A DNA stretch of 64,000 bases, taken from Malaya genurostris (Eukaryota > Arthropoda > Insecta > Diptera > Culicidae). Below the pieces are notes generated by a model. The model was not told the DNA's origin, made no database searches, and saw only the letters and a list, made by a program, of their open reading frames with translations. Positions 10,762-20,817 of the stretch are shown here, in pieces (position 1 is the first letter of the stretch; every line of letters begins with the position of its first letter). The position numbers were made by a program, and so were the translations under genes. The stretch spans positions 112,771,067-112,835,066 of the forward strand of contig NC_080571.1 of assembly GCF_030247185.1 (NCBI RefSeq). The letters are read 5' to 3'.

Positions 10762-10848
10762 TTCAGCACGCAGACTAAATTCTAAACCCATATTCCAGAA
10801 CTAAGCTCTAAAACATGAAGACGATTTTTCGCCATGACTACCAGAATG
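10762..10848 (+). repeat. Direct repeat within the insert, first copy
   Basis: This copy matches 11068-11152 in the same orientation. Shared words are TTCAGCACGCAG, ATTCTAAACC, ATATT, GGAACTAA or AGAACTAA, and GACTACC. The two copies flank about 220 bp of AGAATCCAGTTTC-rich sequence. Confidence 0.65.
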
Positions 10849-11067
10849 GGTTTTATAGAGTACAGTAAAGTAAATTTCCGCATAATTCTTTAGGAGTATT
10901 ATTATGGTTCTAAAAAGAACCGAATAGAAGAAGTCTGGAATAAAGAAGTGGATCCTGAGTTCAAGAACTAAATTTAGAACCAATAACAGACTCAGAATCC
11001 AGTTTCAATTCTAGAATTGCAATTTCGAAACTCAAATTAGTTCCGGAATACAGTTCCAGAATCCAGT

Positions 11068-11152
11068 TTCAGCACGCAGGCTCTGAATTCTAAACCTATA
11101 TTGCGGAACTAAAATCTGAAAATTGAACTTCTCGTTACGACTACCGAAAACC
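11068..11152 (+). repeat. Direct repeat within the insert, second copy
   Basis: Partner of the repeat at 10762-10848. It ends immediately before the 122-bp minisatellite begins. Confidence 0.65.
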
Positions 11153-11158
11153 AAATGA

Positions 11159-12177
11159 TGGCAGGTGCTCTCTCCGTCGCTGCTGGTTGATGGTTTAACT
11201 CTCGCGATGGCAGTCTGCTCGCCTTGAAGGCCAGCAAGCGAATGAAAGTTGCTACCTGAGCGTTTGAGGTTTTAACCACGCAGAAGGCGCTCTCCCCGTC
11301 GCTGCTGGTTGATGGTTTAACTCTCGCGATGGCAGTCTGCTCGCCTTGAAGGCCAGCAAGCGAATGAAAGTTGCTACCTGAGCGTTTGAGGTTTTAACCA
11401 CGCAGAAGGCGCTCTCTCCGTCGCTGCTGGTTGATGGTTTAACTCTCGCGATGGCAGTCTGCTCGCCTTGAAGGCCAGCAAGCGAATGAAAGTTGCTACC
11501 CGAGCGTTTGAGGTTTTAACCACGCAGAAGGCGCTATCTCCGTCGCTGCTGGTTGATGGTTTAACTCTCGCGATCGCCTTGAAGGCCAGCAAGCGAATGA
11601 AAGTTGCTACCCGAGCGTTTGAGGTTTTAACCACGCAGAAGGCGCTCTCTTCGTCGCTGCTGGTTGATGGTTTAACGCTCGCGATGGCAGTCTGCTCGCC
11701 TTGAAGGCCAGCAAGCGAATGAAAGTTGCTACCTGAGCGTTTGAGGTTTTAACCACGCAGAAGGCGCTCTCTCCGTCGCTGCTGGTTGATGGTTTAACTC
11801 TCGCGATGGCAGTCTGCTCGCCTTGAAGGCCAGCAAGCGAATGAAAGTTGCTACCTGAGCGTTTGAGGTTTTAACCACGCAGAAGGCGCTCTCTCCGTCG
11901 CTGCTGGTTGATGGTTTAACTCTCGCGATGGCAGTCTGCTCGCCTTGAAGGCCAGCAAGCGAATGAAAGTTGCTACCTGAGCGTTTGAGGTTTTAACCAC
12001 GCAGAAGGCGCTCTCTCCGTCGCTGCTGGTTGATGGTTTAACTCTCGCGATGGCAGTCTGCTCGCCTTGAAGGCCAGCAAGCGAATGAAAGTTGCTACCT
12101 GAGCGTTTGAGGTTTTAACCACGCAGAAGGCGCTCTCTCCGTCGCTGCTGGTTGAAGGTTTAACTCCCACGACGTCT
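11159..12177. repeat. Minisatellite, 122-bp unit, about 8.4 copies
   Basis: GTCGCTGCTGG starts at 11176, 11298, 11420, 11542, 11653, 11775, 11897, 12019 and 12141, giving a period of 122 bp throughout except one 111-bp unit that lacks GGCAGTCTGCT near 11570. Units are nearly identical, with scattered single changes such as CTCTCT/CCCC and TGAGC/CGAGC. It is more GC-rich than its surroundings. Because 122 is not a multiple of three, any reading frame crossing the units cycles through all three phases. Confidence 0.95.
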
Positions 12178-12194
12178 GCTTCCATCGCACGCAC
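11973..12194 (-). CDS. Unrecognised 73-codon ORF beginning next to a TATA promoter and running into the minisatellite
   Basis: The frame starts at 12194, about 30-40 bp downstream of a TATA box on the same strand, and reads through roughly one and a half minisatellite units before a stop at 11973. The product begins MRAMEADVVGVKPSTSSDG and continues with FCVVKTSNAQVATFIRLL; it has no signal peptide, membrane segment or domain I recognise. Its first part lies outside the array, while the remainder is repeat-encoded in shifting phase. Similar frames exist in other units, for example on the minus strand at 11374-11634. It may be a truncated exon of a formerly longer gene whose start was amplified, or a chance frame. 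Coding status is uncertain. Confidence 0.35.
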   Translation of the reverse strand: MRAMEADVVGVKPSTSSDGESAFCVVKTSNAQVATFIRLLAFKASRLPSRELNHQPAATERAPSAWLKPQTLR

Positions 12195-12199
12195 GAAAA

Positions 12200-12238
12200 G
12201 AAATGATCGATTTTCACCACGGTTCCCCTTTTATACGC
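12200..12238 (-). promoter_or_regulatory. TATA box and initiator-like sequence reading toward the minisatellite
   Basis: On the minus strand TATAAAAGGGG lies at about 12234-12224, and an ATCATTTC initiator-like word follows about 25-30 bp later (12208-12201). That spacing fits a RNA polymerase II core promoter. An ATG follows at 12194. The TATA match is strong; that it fires is inference. Confidence 0.5.
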
Positions 12239-13184
12239 AGTCAATTGAAGATATGTGCCTGACTACCTCAAAATCGTCGTCCTTGCGCGAAAAACCCAAG
12301 CGAAAGTAAAGAGTTTTCCGCATTATTTTGAAATGTTGAGAAAACTTAATTTTTGAGTTGTTTGTGGTTATCTCACACTGTTCAAAATATTATCCTAAAT
12401 TCCTGATCATATTTTTGATGAAATGGTGAAAGAATTATGTTGCTACCATTAATATAAGTCAAAATATTCACGATTAAGTTCTGCCCATTCTTCCATATGG
12501 CTAATTTTGAAAAGGCACCCCATAGTAAAGTAAGTCGTATTCACGACAAAATTTGCATAAAAAATGTTGTTTCCATTGTTAGTCTCGGGACTTATTGATC
12601 CATGTGTTACAGGCTCGAACAAAATTCAAATTTTCTACACGTTGGAAACACTACAGCCACTTACTCGACTTTTCGCCGCGATCTTTGAAAACGTTCCACC
12701 ACGTTCCGAAACGATTACAAAATCCTCCTGCCTGTTATAGAAATATTTCAATTACAACAACTTTAGCACTTATCACATGATTTCCCTAAGTGTTAAAGAA
12801 AACTTTATTTCCATGTCGCATAAATCACACAAGAATGCGATCGGAATAAAACACAAATAAACTTGTCACCAACAGCAAAACAAAAATCTAGCGTGAAGTG
12901 AATGTTGCGCCCAAAATTGTCGATCGTGGTGACATCTGCAAGTGTTCGCCACGCTGATTGAGCAAATTTTACACACAGTTCAAATGACAGTTCGTCACAC
13001 GTGTTAAAATTGTTATAGTTCGAATATTTCTATAACAAACAGAAGGATTTTGTTATCGTTCCGGAATGTAGTGGAACGTTTTGAAAGCTCGCGGCGAATA
13101 GTCGAGTAGGTGGCAGTAGTGTTTCCAACGTATAGCAAATTTGATATTTACACAGGATTTTGAAAAATTGTTCTGTTATCTGTG

Positions 13185-13600
13185 TTAATACTTTTGAGAT
13201 GGTTTGTTGTTCTGAGGTGCTCATATGACATATTTTTACAACATTTCATTGTAAAAACTTTGTTCATCTTGAATTGGCAGCATTTGTGGCATATTCCAAC
13301 CATCTGGATATGAAAATATAACTGACTTGTTAGTGAAATCAATAACTTTTTAGTTGAAACAGCCAACGTAAGAATAAAACATTTGCAATATTGGAAATTT
13401 TATGGTTGACGGGTTCTCCGTGTGTTAACATCATTATCAAGCATTTGAGGACACTTGAATAATATGTTGAATATAGCAAGGTACCCCCAAACGTTTAGTT
13501 TATTATTTGCAAAGCAGTATTTCAGTGCAGAAGAAACTTTTATTTCAAATTAAATTACACTTCCTTGCTCCGAAACTATGACAGTTTCCCGCTTAGAACG
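13185..13600. other. Non-coding stretch, nothing recognised
   Basis: AT-rich sequence outside the long-TIR element. No repeat partner or coding frame was identified. Confidence 0.35.
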
Positions 13601-14460
13601 AAACCCGTTTTCATTATTCACTACCCTTCTATAACTGCAAAATTATTGTATAATTACTGTGTAAATGTCTTGTAAACACGGGCGTTTACAACATCGCGTA
13701 AATCTTAATCGTGCCTCCACCGTAGCCTTCTCCCACTTCATAGCAAATCGTTACATTTATTGCTATTGGTGAACATCGCGCGCCACGTGGCAGGCACGCG
13801 TTTTACTGTTTGCCTTCGTGAGCGAGGCACGAACATATAATCCTTCTCGCGGCGGCTTCAACCAGGATATATATTACCAATCAGTGATTTTGCTTAGACA
13901 GTTCGGAGATGCGAAAGCCACTAAACAAACAACCACAGCGTTTGCTAAGAAAATTGGCAAAATTCGAATAATTAACTAGAAAGGATTTGGCTCTATTTGC
14001 GATTCTCTCGTCGAATGGGATCCAAATCGAGCCCGTTTACATGTGACGGTCCCGTTTTTGCTGCCTCGCCCAGCTACCCCAGGATCCGAGTACAAATCGA
14101 ACTAAAGCACCCACCGTAAATCTGAATCAAGAATGCATTAGACGCCACATATTTTTGTAACGATTCGGTTTTCCGTTTGCATATTCACATGTGACTCGGA
14201 CTGCCTCCGCTGTATAGTCCCTTTACTTTCGGTACCACAGGCGAAACACAAACATAATAATCGGATATCCAGTGCCAGCGGGAAGCAATAAAATCTCGGA
14301 AAATTAAATTATAAACACATTTCAACGACTTTCTACTTAACAAGACGCTAGGCGATAGAGGGTAAGAGTGGCGAAGGGGAAAAGTCTAAACCGCAGCAAA
14401 GTAAAAATGTTTCACTGGAAGTCATTTTGAATAAAACTTTTTAAAAATATCACCACTTGC
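13601..14460 (+). other. Apparently single-copy, GC-richer stretch with core-promoter-like sequence
   Basis: This stretch lacks the repeats seen elsewhere and is noticeably less AT-rich, with words such as GCGCGCCACGTGG near 13778 and CTTCTCGCGGCGG near 13844. GGATATATATTACC at about 13866 followed some 30 bp later by TTAGACAGTTCGG resembles a TATA box and an initiator. No long frame follows: the nearest ATG (13909) opens only 23 codons. It could be a promoter or enhancer and a non-coding first exon of a host gene, but the sequence alone does not prove it. Confidence 0.3.
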
Positions 14461-14899
14461 TGTTTCAACATAATTTGGCTGGCTAGTACCTAAATTAAAA
14501 TTTATGTGCATGCACACCAGTTTTGTGAAAGTAGCAAAGCACATGTGGTTCGACGCAAAAAAAAGTTTTTACTATTTTATTCTTACAGTCTTAAAAGCTT
14601 TTGAAACGATCGGTCACCTCTGGTTATCGGATGTCAGAATTTGGCATCGTAAGTTATAAACTAACAACACAACTTTGCATAGATTCATATAATTTACGCC
14701 ATCTTCTTTTGACTTCACTATTTATTAAATCGAAGGAATATGCGTATTCGTGCAGTGTTAAGCTATGGAATATTAAGGCAATTTACTTATTAAAAACGTA
14801 GAGGTATAAGTTTTTCAACTAGTAAGTATATATAAAATTTAGTCCACATATTCGATGCTGAATGAAATTGGAAAGAAGTGCCAGCTTCGTAAGGTTATG
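14461..14899. other. Non-coding stretch, nothing recognised
   Basis: AT-rich. One 66-codon frame at 14601-14801 has no recognisable features. Confidence 0.35.
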
Positions 14900-16183
14900 A
14901 AGACTGTCCTCGAAAGTATGGATGCAATCGAAAACCGTTGCCAGTTGGAAATAATTGAGAATCTAATAATTATTACGGCTGCGTCTTATTATTTACACTT
15001 TTGCTCTCATCACTTATGTAGCAGTTTATTTACTTCTTTGCGAAGATTTTCAGCAGAACCAAAAACGTAATATCACAGAAAACAGAAATACAGTCTCCCA
15101 TAGGAACTGTGTGTAAAATTTACTCATTAAGCGTGACGAACACTTACAGATGTCACCGCGATCGACACTATTTTAAGAGTAGCATTCACATCGTGATACT
15201 TTTTGGGTGCTACATTCACTTAACGCAAAATTTCTGTTTTGCGGGTTATTAAAATGACAAGTTTATTTTTGATTTTTTCCGATAGAATTTCCGTGTGATT
15301 TATACAACAACAAAATAAAGTTGTATTTTAAAATAAGGGAAATCGTGTGAGAAGTGTTCAAATAGTTGTGGTTGGAAACGTTTACTGAAAGTGTTCGAGC
15401 AGGAAAAAGAAGTTTTATTACGGGATATGTTTGTTCGTACCAAAGAACGTTCGAATTTTCCAATCTAGAAGAAGCAGCAGTAGTCAAAATGCAGTCTGAA
15501 ACAAGAAGCATCGATCGGGTTGAAAGTTCACAGGGAATTCGAACTGTATAATTATGGACGACGAAATCTACGTCACATTTGATTATAAACCCTTGAAGGG
15601 ACTACAATATTATGCAGTGTGAGTAGGGCATGCATTAAACCATGCATCCGAGACATCGAAAAATTTGGTAAGAAAGCTACAGTCTGTTAAACCATTTGTA
15701 GCTGCGGTGAGATCTAGCAACTCTTCATTACAACTGCTTGGAAAAACAGCAATTTTCACCAATGACTCGAAGCCTACTGTCTTCTGGCGATATGGGGCGC
15801 CATCATTACGCGAAATCAACGGTAGAATGGAGAACCTAAAAAAAAAATTAACATTAGTTTTGAAAGACATGAACCCTCAAATTACCCAGAAATTCGACAA
15901 ATAGAAAAATTTTGAGCATTGTTGAAGGCACATCTTAGAAAACGTATCTCGGTAGCCAAAACCATTCAACATTATGAAAAGGATTGGGAAAACGTGTTAA
16001 AACTTGTCATCAAGAAGTCTGTGCTGAAACTACTATTTAATACCAATCGCTAGACAGCTAATGTTGAGAATACTAATCTTTTGTACTACTTAGTTTAATA
16101 CTACCAGTATATCCGATAAAAATTAAATATCCAACACTTCTGTATTATTTCCACTAGGTGCGCCTACTTCCTGGGCCCATTTT
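14900..16183 (+). mobile_element. ITmD37E transposon, heavily decayed copy
   Basis: The left end AAGACTGTCCTCGAAAGTA and the right end region GGTGCGCCTACTTCCTGGG are degraded versions of the ends of the 8258-9549 element. Between them is the same order of features: a GGCTGCGTCTTATTATTTACAC leader, remnants reading IIMDDEIYVTFDYK (about 15550), EINGRMENL, and a C-terminal stretch reading AKTIQHYEKDWENVLKLVIKKS around 15955-16020. Frames are broken in many places and the region before the first catalytic residue is shortened. It is much older than its relative. Confidence 0.82.
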
Positions 16184-16226
16184 TATGGTTTGAATTTTTC
16201 GATAATTTAGATATAATTTAGATATA

Positions 16227-17227
16227 ACACATCACTCAATAAGTCATGCTACTGACACACAGATGGCGCTATCATTTTCAAATGCATGTGACGTTTATAA
16301 AATATCAACTTTCAAAAGACTATGTCAGAAAAAAGTGACAGCCATTGAGGTGAAGCTACTTTTGTCATTTTCAAAACAATTTCATTTGTTATTTTAACAT
16401 TGCTTCTTGATGAAAAAAAATACTGTAGAAGCTTTGCAATGACTTCAACAGTTTTATCTAGACTTTGCTCTATCGAATAGAACCATTTGTTATTGATTTA
16501 CTGAATTTAAACGTGGTCGTACAGAAGTCGCTTATGATGCACGTACTTATCGTTGAAGTGGTTACTCCAAAAAAAACAAAGAAACGCCCACAAATTTGTT
16601 ATACCTAATCGTAAATTGAAATGTCGAAAGATATCAGAATGCAGTGCATTAACAGTCAATCGATCAGAAACAACAATGTATTTATAACTCAGAGCAGTGC
16701 TTGACATTGATTACATATAATAAATCAATTTTTTTCGTCAATATGTGACAATGAATTAAACATGGATTCATCACTTCACTCTGGAAACAAAACGATCATC
16801 ATCTGAGTGCACTGCAGCCGGTGAACCATGACCGAAGCGTCCAATGGCTTCGATATTTTGATATCCACATGGTATAATCTACATCGACTATCTTGAGAAA
16901 CGAGAAACAATCAATAGCTTATTTTATATAGTGTTTTTATATCGTTTGAATGCAAATTCAAACACTTCATCAACCATATATGTAGTCCAGATCGACTACT
17001 GGCCAATAGCTGATTTCGAAACAATGCTTGTCGAAAAAAATTAACTGAAATGAAGAAGCAAAGAATATGAAGCCTATTTCGAGGCAAAAGACAAATTCTT
17101 CTACAAGCACAACATCGAGAAGTTAGAGAAGCATTGAATTGATTGTATTTTTCCTCAAGGAGATTACATTGATGAATAAAACCGATTTTTGAAAAAAAAT
17201 GTTTTAGTCACTCGACTTATTGAATGT
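16227..17227 (+). mobile_element. mariner element, heavily decayed, 1.0 kb
   Basis: The ends ACACATCACTCAATAAGTC and, inverted, ACATTCAATAAGTCGAG are flanked by TA (16225-16226, 17228-17229). Broken frames read FTEFKRGRTE near 16500 and YFEAKDKFFYKHNIEKLEK near 17075-17135, the same segments as in the mariner at 9628. The catalytic middle is largely unrecognisable. Its size and its kinship with the 9628 element suggest the same lineage at a much older age. Confidence 0.82.
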
Positions 17228-17291
17228 TAATCAAAAAGCTGACCATAACCGTAATCAAAAAGCGTGTTAATCAAAAAGCTGACCATAACCG
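17226..17291 (+). repeat. Tandem duplication at the mariner right edge
   Basis: GTTAATCAAAAAGCTGACC and the following ATAACCGTA occur at 17226-17253 and again at 17264-17291, a 38-bp offset. It begins in the last bases of the mariner, so it arose after that insertion. Confidence 0.85.
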
Positions 17292-17640
17292 TATGAAAAT
17301 TTGCATAAATGGCAAATATAAATGTAAAGTATAATTAAATTATTAACGATCTGTTTGAGTAAGGTTCTTCAATTTTAGCAAAGAACTGAACTGAAACTTG
17401 CCTTGTGAAATTTTCATTTTATAATTCAATGAAATGTTGTAAAATGGGTTGTTAAATGTAGTTATTGTAACTTTTTATGAAATCTCGACATCTTTGTTTG
17501 AGGTTAAGTCCAAGAAGTAGCTATTAGATTAATGAGAAATTTTAATATTATGATATGAAAGCAATCGAACTTTAAAACGACTAAGATCTGCTCCAGATAA
17601 TGTTTTATAGATTCTTTGTAGTTACTGCAGGGCCTCTCGT
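17292..17640. other. Non-coding stretch, nothing recognised
   Basis: AT-rich interval between the mariner and the Tc1-like fragment. No shared repeat seen. Confidence 0.35.
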
Positions 17641-17660
17641 TATTATTATAGACAGAAACT

Positions 17661-18033
17661 TTGGTGCGGAAGCTAGGAGGACAGATCGCCAAGGTTCTGG
17701 AATTGATGAAATCGGCCGTAAACACAGTGCTAAAACGTTCCCGGGCCACATTAACGTTGGAGGAGACAAAACATCGTAGAAGTAAAACATATGATTGTAA
17801 AATAAGAATGATGCTTTCTAGGACGATAAATTATAATCCTGGAATCTCCGACCGTGATTTACTGCAAAAGTTCAGTTCGACGTATAGTACAGTTCGCCGA
17901 ATATGTTTGCGAAAAGGTTTTCAGTCATACCTTGCCTTCAAACATCCAAACAGCGCGCAGAAACAAATCATTGTCGCCGAGAATCTTGCCAGGAATCTAC
18001 GAAGAAGTTCTGACCGAATATAAGAGATGTATC
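17661..18033 (+). pseudogene. Tc1-like transposase N-terminal fragment
   Basis: The 120-codon frame starts VRKLGGQIAKVLELMKSAVN, a helix-turn-helix-type DNA-binding segment, continues with TLTLEETKHRR, then a second such segment, NPGISDRDLLQKFSSTYSTV. It continues in another frame with EEVLTEYKRCII at about 18003-18033, exactly where Tc1-type transposases next show the first catalytic MDDE. Family-A repeat sequence begins at that point instead. A possible continuation (LLIDDDSYVKFDFK) lies at 22815. It lacks all catalytic residues. Confidence 0.72.
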
Positions 18034-18124
18034 ATCGTTTCTGGTTCCGGAAGTACCGATAAAGCGCTCGAGTGCTCCAAACTAGAAATCATTCCAATTT
18101 CTCAGAACCGGCCGGACTGATCTT

Positions 18125-20042
18125 CTTACTTACCTTACCTCACAGCTATAGGCCTGGGGTGTCCTTTGCTGTATCAAGCATACGTCTCCACATAACTCGG
18201 TCCATGGCTGCTCGTCGCCAGCTTCTGAGATCACCCTCCACTTGATCGATCCACCTTGCTCGCTGCGCTCCTCTTCTTCTTGTACCAGTCGGATTAGATT
18301 CAAGAACCATTTTCACTGGGCTGTCGTCCGACATCCTTATGACATGCCCAGCCCATCGCAGACGTCCGATTTTAGCTGTCCGTACGATAGGTGGTTCTCT
18401 TAGCAGCTGTTGCAATTCGTAATTCATACGCCGTCTCCACGTTTCGTCTTCCATCTGCACTCCGCCATAGATGGTCCTCAGTACCTTTCTTTCGAAAACA
18501 CTGCCAAAATACGTCTATGAATTTCTCTGCTGGTGTATCGGTCACCAGTAAGCCCAAATACACGAACTCGTCAACCACCTCGATATCGTCACCGTCTATC
18601 AATGTTCGTGGTGGGAGGCATAGTGTTTCTTCTCTAGAGCCTCTTCATCTCATGTATTTTGTTTTCGACGCATTTATGGCTAGTCCGATACGCCTAGCTT
18701 CAGCTTTCAGTCCGATGTAGGTTTCCGTCATCTTTCCAAGGTTACGTGTCACAATATCAATATCGTCAGCGAAGCCAAAAAGTTGTACGGACTTTCGGAA
18801 GATCGTGCCACTCGTGTCGATCCTCGCTCTTCGAATCACACCTTCTAGGCCAATATTGAACAAGAAAGTCCATCACCTTGACGTAGCCCTCTCTAAGATT
18901 CGAAGGGACTCGAGAGCGTACCAAATACTCGGACGTAGCACATCACTCTATCCATCGTTGCTTTGACCAATCGCGTCAGTTTATCCGGGAAACCGTATTC
19001 GTGCATTATCTGCCATAGCAGTTCTCGATCGATTGTGTCGTATGCCGCTTTGAAGTCAATGAATAAGTGATGCGTGGGTACGTTGTATTCACGACACTTC
19101 TGGAGTACTTGTCTTATCGCGAATATGTGATCCGTAGTGGCGCGGGTTCCAGTAAATCCCGCTTGGTACGGCCCTACGAATTCCTTATCTATTGGTGATA
19201 GACGACGGCAAAGGATTTGGGAGAGTACCTTGTAGGCGGCGTTCAGCAATGTGATTGCGCGGTAATTGCAACAGTCGAGCTTATCGCCCTTTTTGTAGAC
19301 GGGACATACCACTCCATCCATCCATTACTGCGGTAGAGTCTCCTCCTGCCAAATCCTAGAAATCATCCAGTGCAGCGCTCTAGCCAGTGCCTCTCCTCCA
19401 TGTTTGAGCAGCTCGCCTGGCAACTGTTCATTGCCCGCGGCTTTGTTGTTTCTCAGCTTACCGATCTCTTCGACCAACTGCTGACATTCGCCGTCAAACC
19501 AGTCATTTCCTCGATTCGATAACCTCGTACCTAGTACGGTTGAAGCAGTGCTACTCACGGTGGATCTTATATTCCTCCAGTCGTCTTCAAGAGTCGCCGC
19601 GCCAAGCTGCTCTTCCGTTAGTAGCACTTGCTCCAGTTGTTGCGCGTATTCCTCTGCAGTACGGACGCTACGTAGCTGCTCGAGATTGAATCCCGACGTT
19701 CCTGTGCGACGTATATTGTGCACTGTCGATAGTTTTGAGCGCATACAAACCGCGACAAGGTAGTGGTCAGAATCAATATTGGCACTGCGGTAAGTGCGGA
19801 CATTGATGACGTCGGAGAAGAATCGCCCGTCGATGAGAACGTGGTCGATTTGGTTTTCCGTATGTTGATCAGGTGATCTCCAGGTGGCTTTGTGGATATC
19901 TTTGCGGGGGAAGAAGGTGCTTCGAACTACCATTCTTCGGGAGGCTGAAAAGTTTACGCATCGTTGACCGTTGTCGTTTGTTACCGCGTGCAGGCTCTCC
20001 AGCCCGATCACGGGCCTGTACATTGCCTCCCGGCGTACCTGA
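18125..20042 (-). mobile_element. RTE-clade non-LTR retrotransposon, 5'-truncated and internally deleted
   Basis: The 1.92-kb insert is flanked by the 9-bp direct repeat ACTGATCTT (18116-18124 and 20043-20051). Its 3' end, at the low-coordinate side, finishes with a short AGGTAAGGTAAGTAAG tract, typical of RTE tails, with no poly(A). It encodes the end of an AP-type endonuclease, then reverse transcriptase. Family members are about 3.3 kb, so both the 5' end and the middle are lost. Confidence 0.9.
18146..20040 (-). pseudogene. RTE endonuclease/reverse transcriptase polyprotein, broken
   Basis: Reading right to left: the endonuclease C-terminus includes TFFPRKDIHKATWRSP, ENQIDHVLIDGRFF and SDHYLV (about 19990-19740). 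A deletion joins FDGECQQLVEE to LRNNKAAGNEQLPGELLKHG, removing the linker and early RT. A TAA at about 19325 replaces the codon before WMDGVVCPVYKKGDK; the frame then continues through NYRAITLLN, YQAGF and HHLFIDFKAAYDTI (RT motifs including the first catalytic aspartate). A frameshift near 18890 precedes the FADD box at about 18763-18780. Two further shifts lead to the C-terminal RLRWAGHVIRMSDDSPVK region, ending at 18146. At least one stop, three shifts and a large deletion make it non-functional. Confidence 0.9.
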
Positions 20043-20659
20043 ACTGATCTTCGCAAACTCATAATTAAATAAAAAGTATTGTGTTTCCATAAGTTGATTT
20101 TGAAAGTCAGAGCGATAATACAAAAAAATGTCAATACTCTTCTGAATTTGACTCAAAATTGTTTCAATTTTTTGGTTATGCTAGTTGCTGGCCAAACGAA
20201 CCGATAGTTATAGTAGAAATAGTTGTTAAAAAACGGAAGTGTCTTGATTTTCTCATCCGGATCCGACTTCCGGTTCCGGAATTATAGGGTAAAGTGTGTT
20301 CAATATTGTACACTGTCACTTAAACCGGCGAAACAAAATACGTAAAACGATTTCTAAACTGATCTCAAAACTACACAAATCGATAGATATTATCGGTAGG
20401 CAACTAAACAAACCGATTCCGGCTATCCTGGTTCCCGGTATCCGGTTCCGGATGTACCGGAAATAGTGGTCATATATACCAAAATAGATCTCACTCATTT
20501 TTCTCAGCGATGGTTTGACCGATTTCCACAAACTTAGATTCAAACAAAGACATCATATTAACAAGATATCCAGCTCTCACATTCCCCGAACAAATCATCG
20601 GCAACATTCTTTTTTGCGAGCATGTCGCCCTCAGGTGAGTCCGCATCGAATCTCATACA

Positions 20660-20817
20660 TAGAAGTAATGGAGAGAAATGTCAAATTCGTGCGCGCCAAA
20701 ATAGCAGGGCTGCGCACCCATACAATTGACATGATATGTTGAATGTGATGCCGTGCGATGGCGTTGTTGAACTGAAGATTGATTTCACTCCAAGCTGACA
20801 GGGTCTGATTCAAATGA
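20660..20817 (-). repeat. Dispersed repeat B, copy 2 (compact)
   Basis: Reverse-complement counterpart of 937-1590 without the two inserted elements. It contains TTTTGGCGCGCACGAATTTG and GTCAGCTTGGAG in inverted orientation. It sits inside a family-A element. It has no coding capacity. Confidence 0.72.

Larger units (their letters stand above)
10532..12548 (-). mobile_element. Unclassified TIR-bounded insert carrying a promoter, ORF and minisatellite
   Basis: The left end TGTCGTGAATACGA (10532-10545) is repeated in perfect inverted orientation at 12535-12548. Both ends lie in the mariner 3' region between the transposase stop and the right ITR. The insert contains a pair of about 85-bp direct repeats, the 122-bp minisatellite, and, on the minus strand, a TATA box followed by an ORF that enters the minisatellite. 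The TG...CA ends and lack of a visible target duplication do not fit a standard superfamily. No transposase is encoded, so it is presumably non-autonomous. Confidence 0.65.
9628..12607 (+). mobile_element. mariner element with a large internal insertion
   Basis: The perfect inverted ends start ACACATGGATCAATAAG and continue to about 29 bp. TA lies immediately outside at 9626-9627 and 12608-12609, the standard mariner target duplication. Total length is 2,980 bp, but removing the TIR-bounded insert 10532-12548 leaves about 963 bp, shorter than the usual 1.3 kb because the transposase also has an internal deletion. It sits in the left TIR of the 9611-13184 element. The near-perfect ends suggest this is one of the younger insertions here. 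Confidence 0.92.
9611..13184. mobile_element. Long-TIR element, outer shell of a four-level nest
   Basis: CACAGATAACAGA at 9611-9623 is inverted at 13172-13184. Inside, after skipping the mariner, the sequence at 12610-12760 (ACGTTGGAAACACTAC, TCGACTTTTCGCCGCG, GTTATAGAAATATT) is the inverted match of about 13010-13150. The terminal repeats are thus well over 150 bp. The unique centre (about 12790-13000) has no coding capacity. No target duplication is clear. A mariner inserted just inside the left TIR. The superfamily is unassigned. Confidence 0.75.

Noticed and set aside
11374..11634. Overlapping ORFs in the minisatellite on both strands
   Set aside because: They are produced by repetition of a stop-poor 122-bp unit; the frame changes at each unit, so they are not independent genes. 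Only the frame next to the TATA box was kept, at low confidence.
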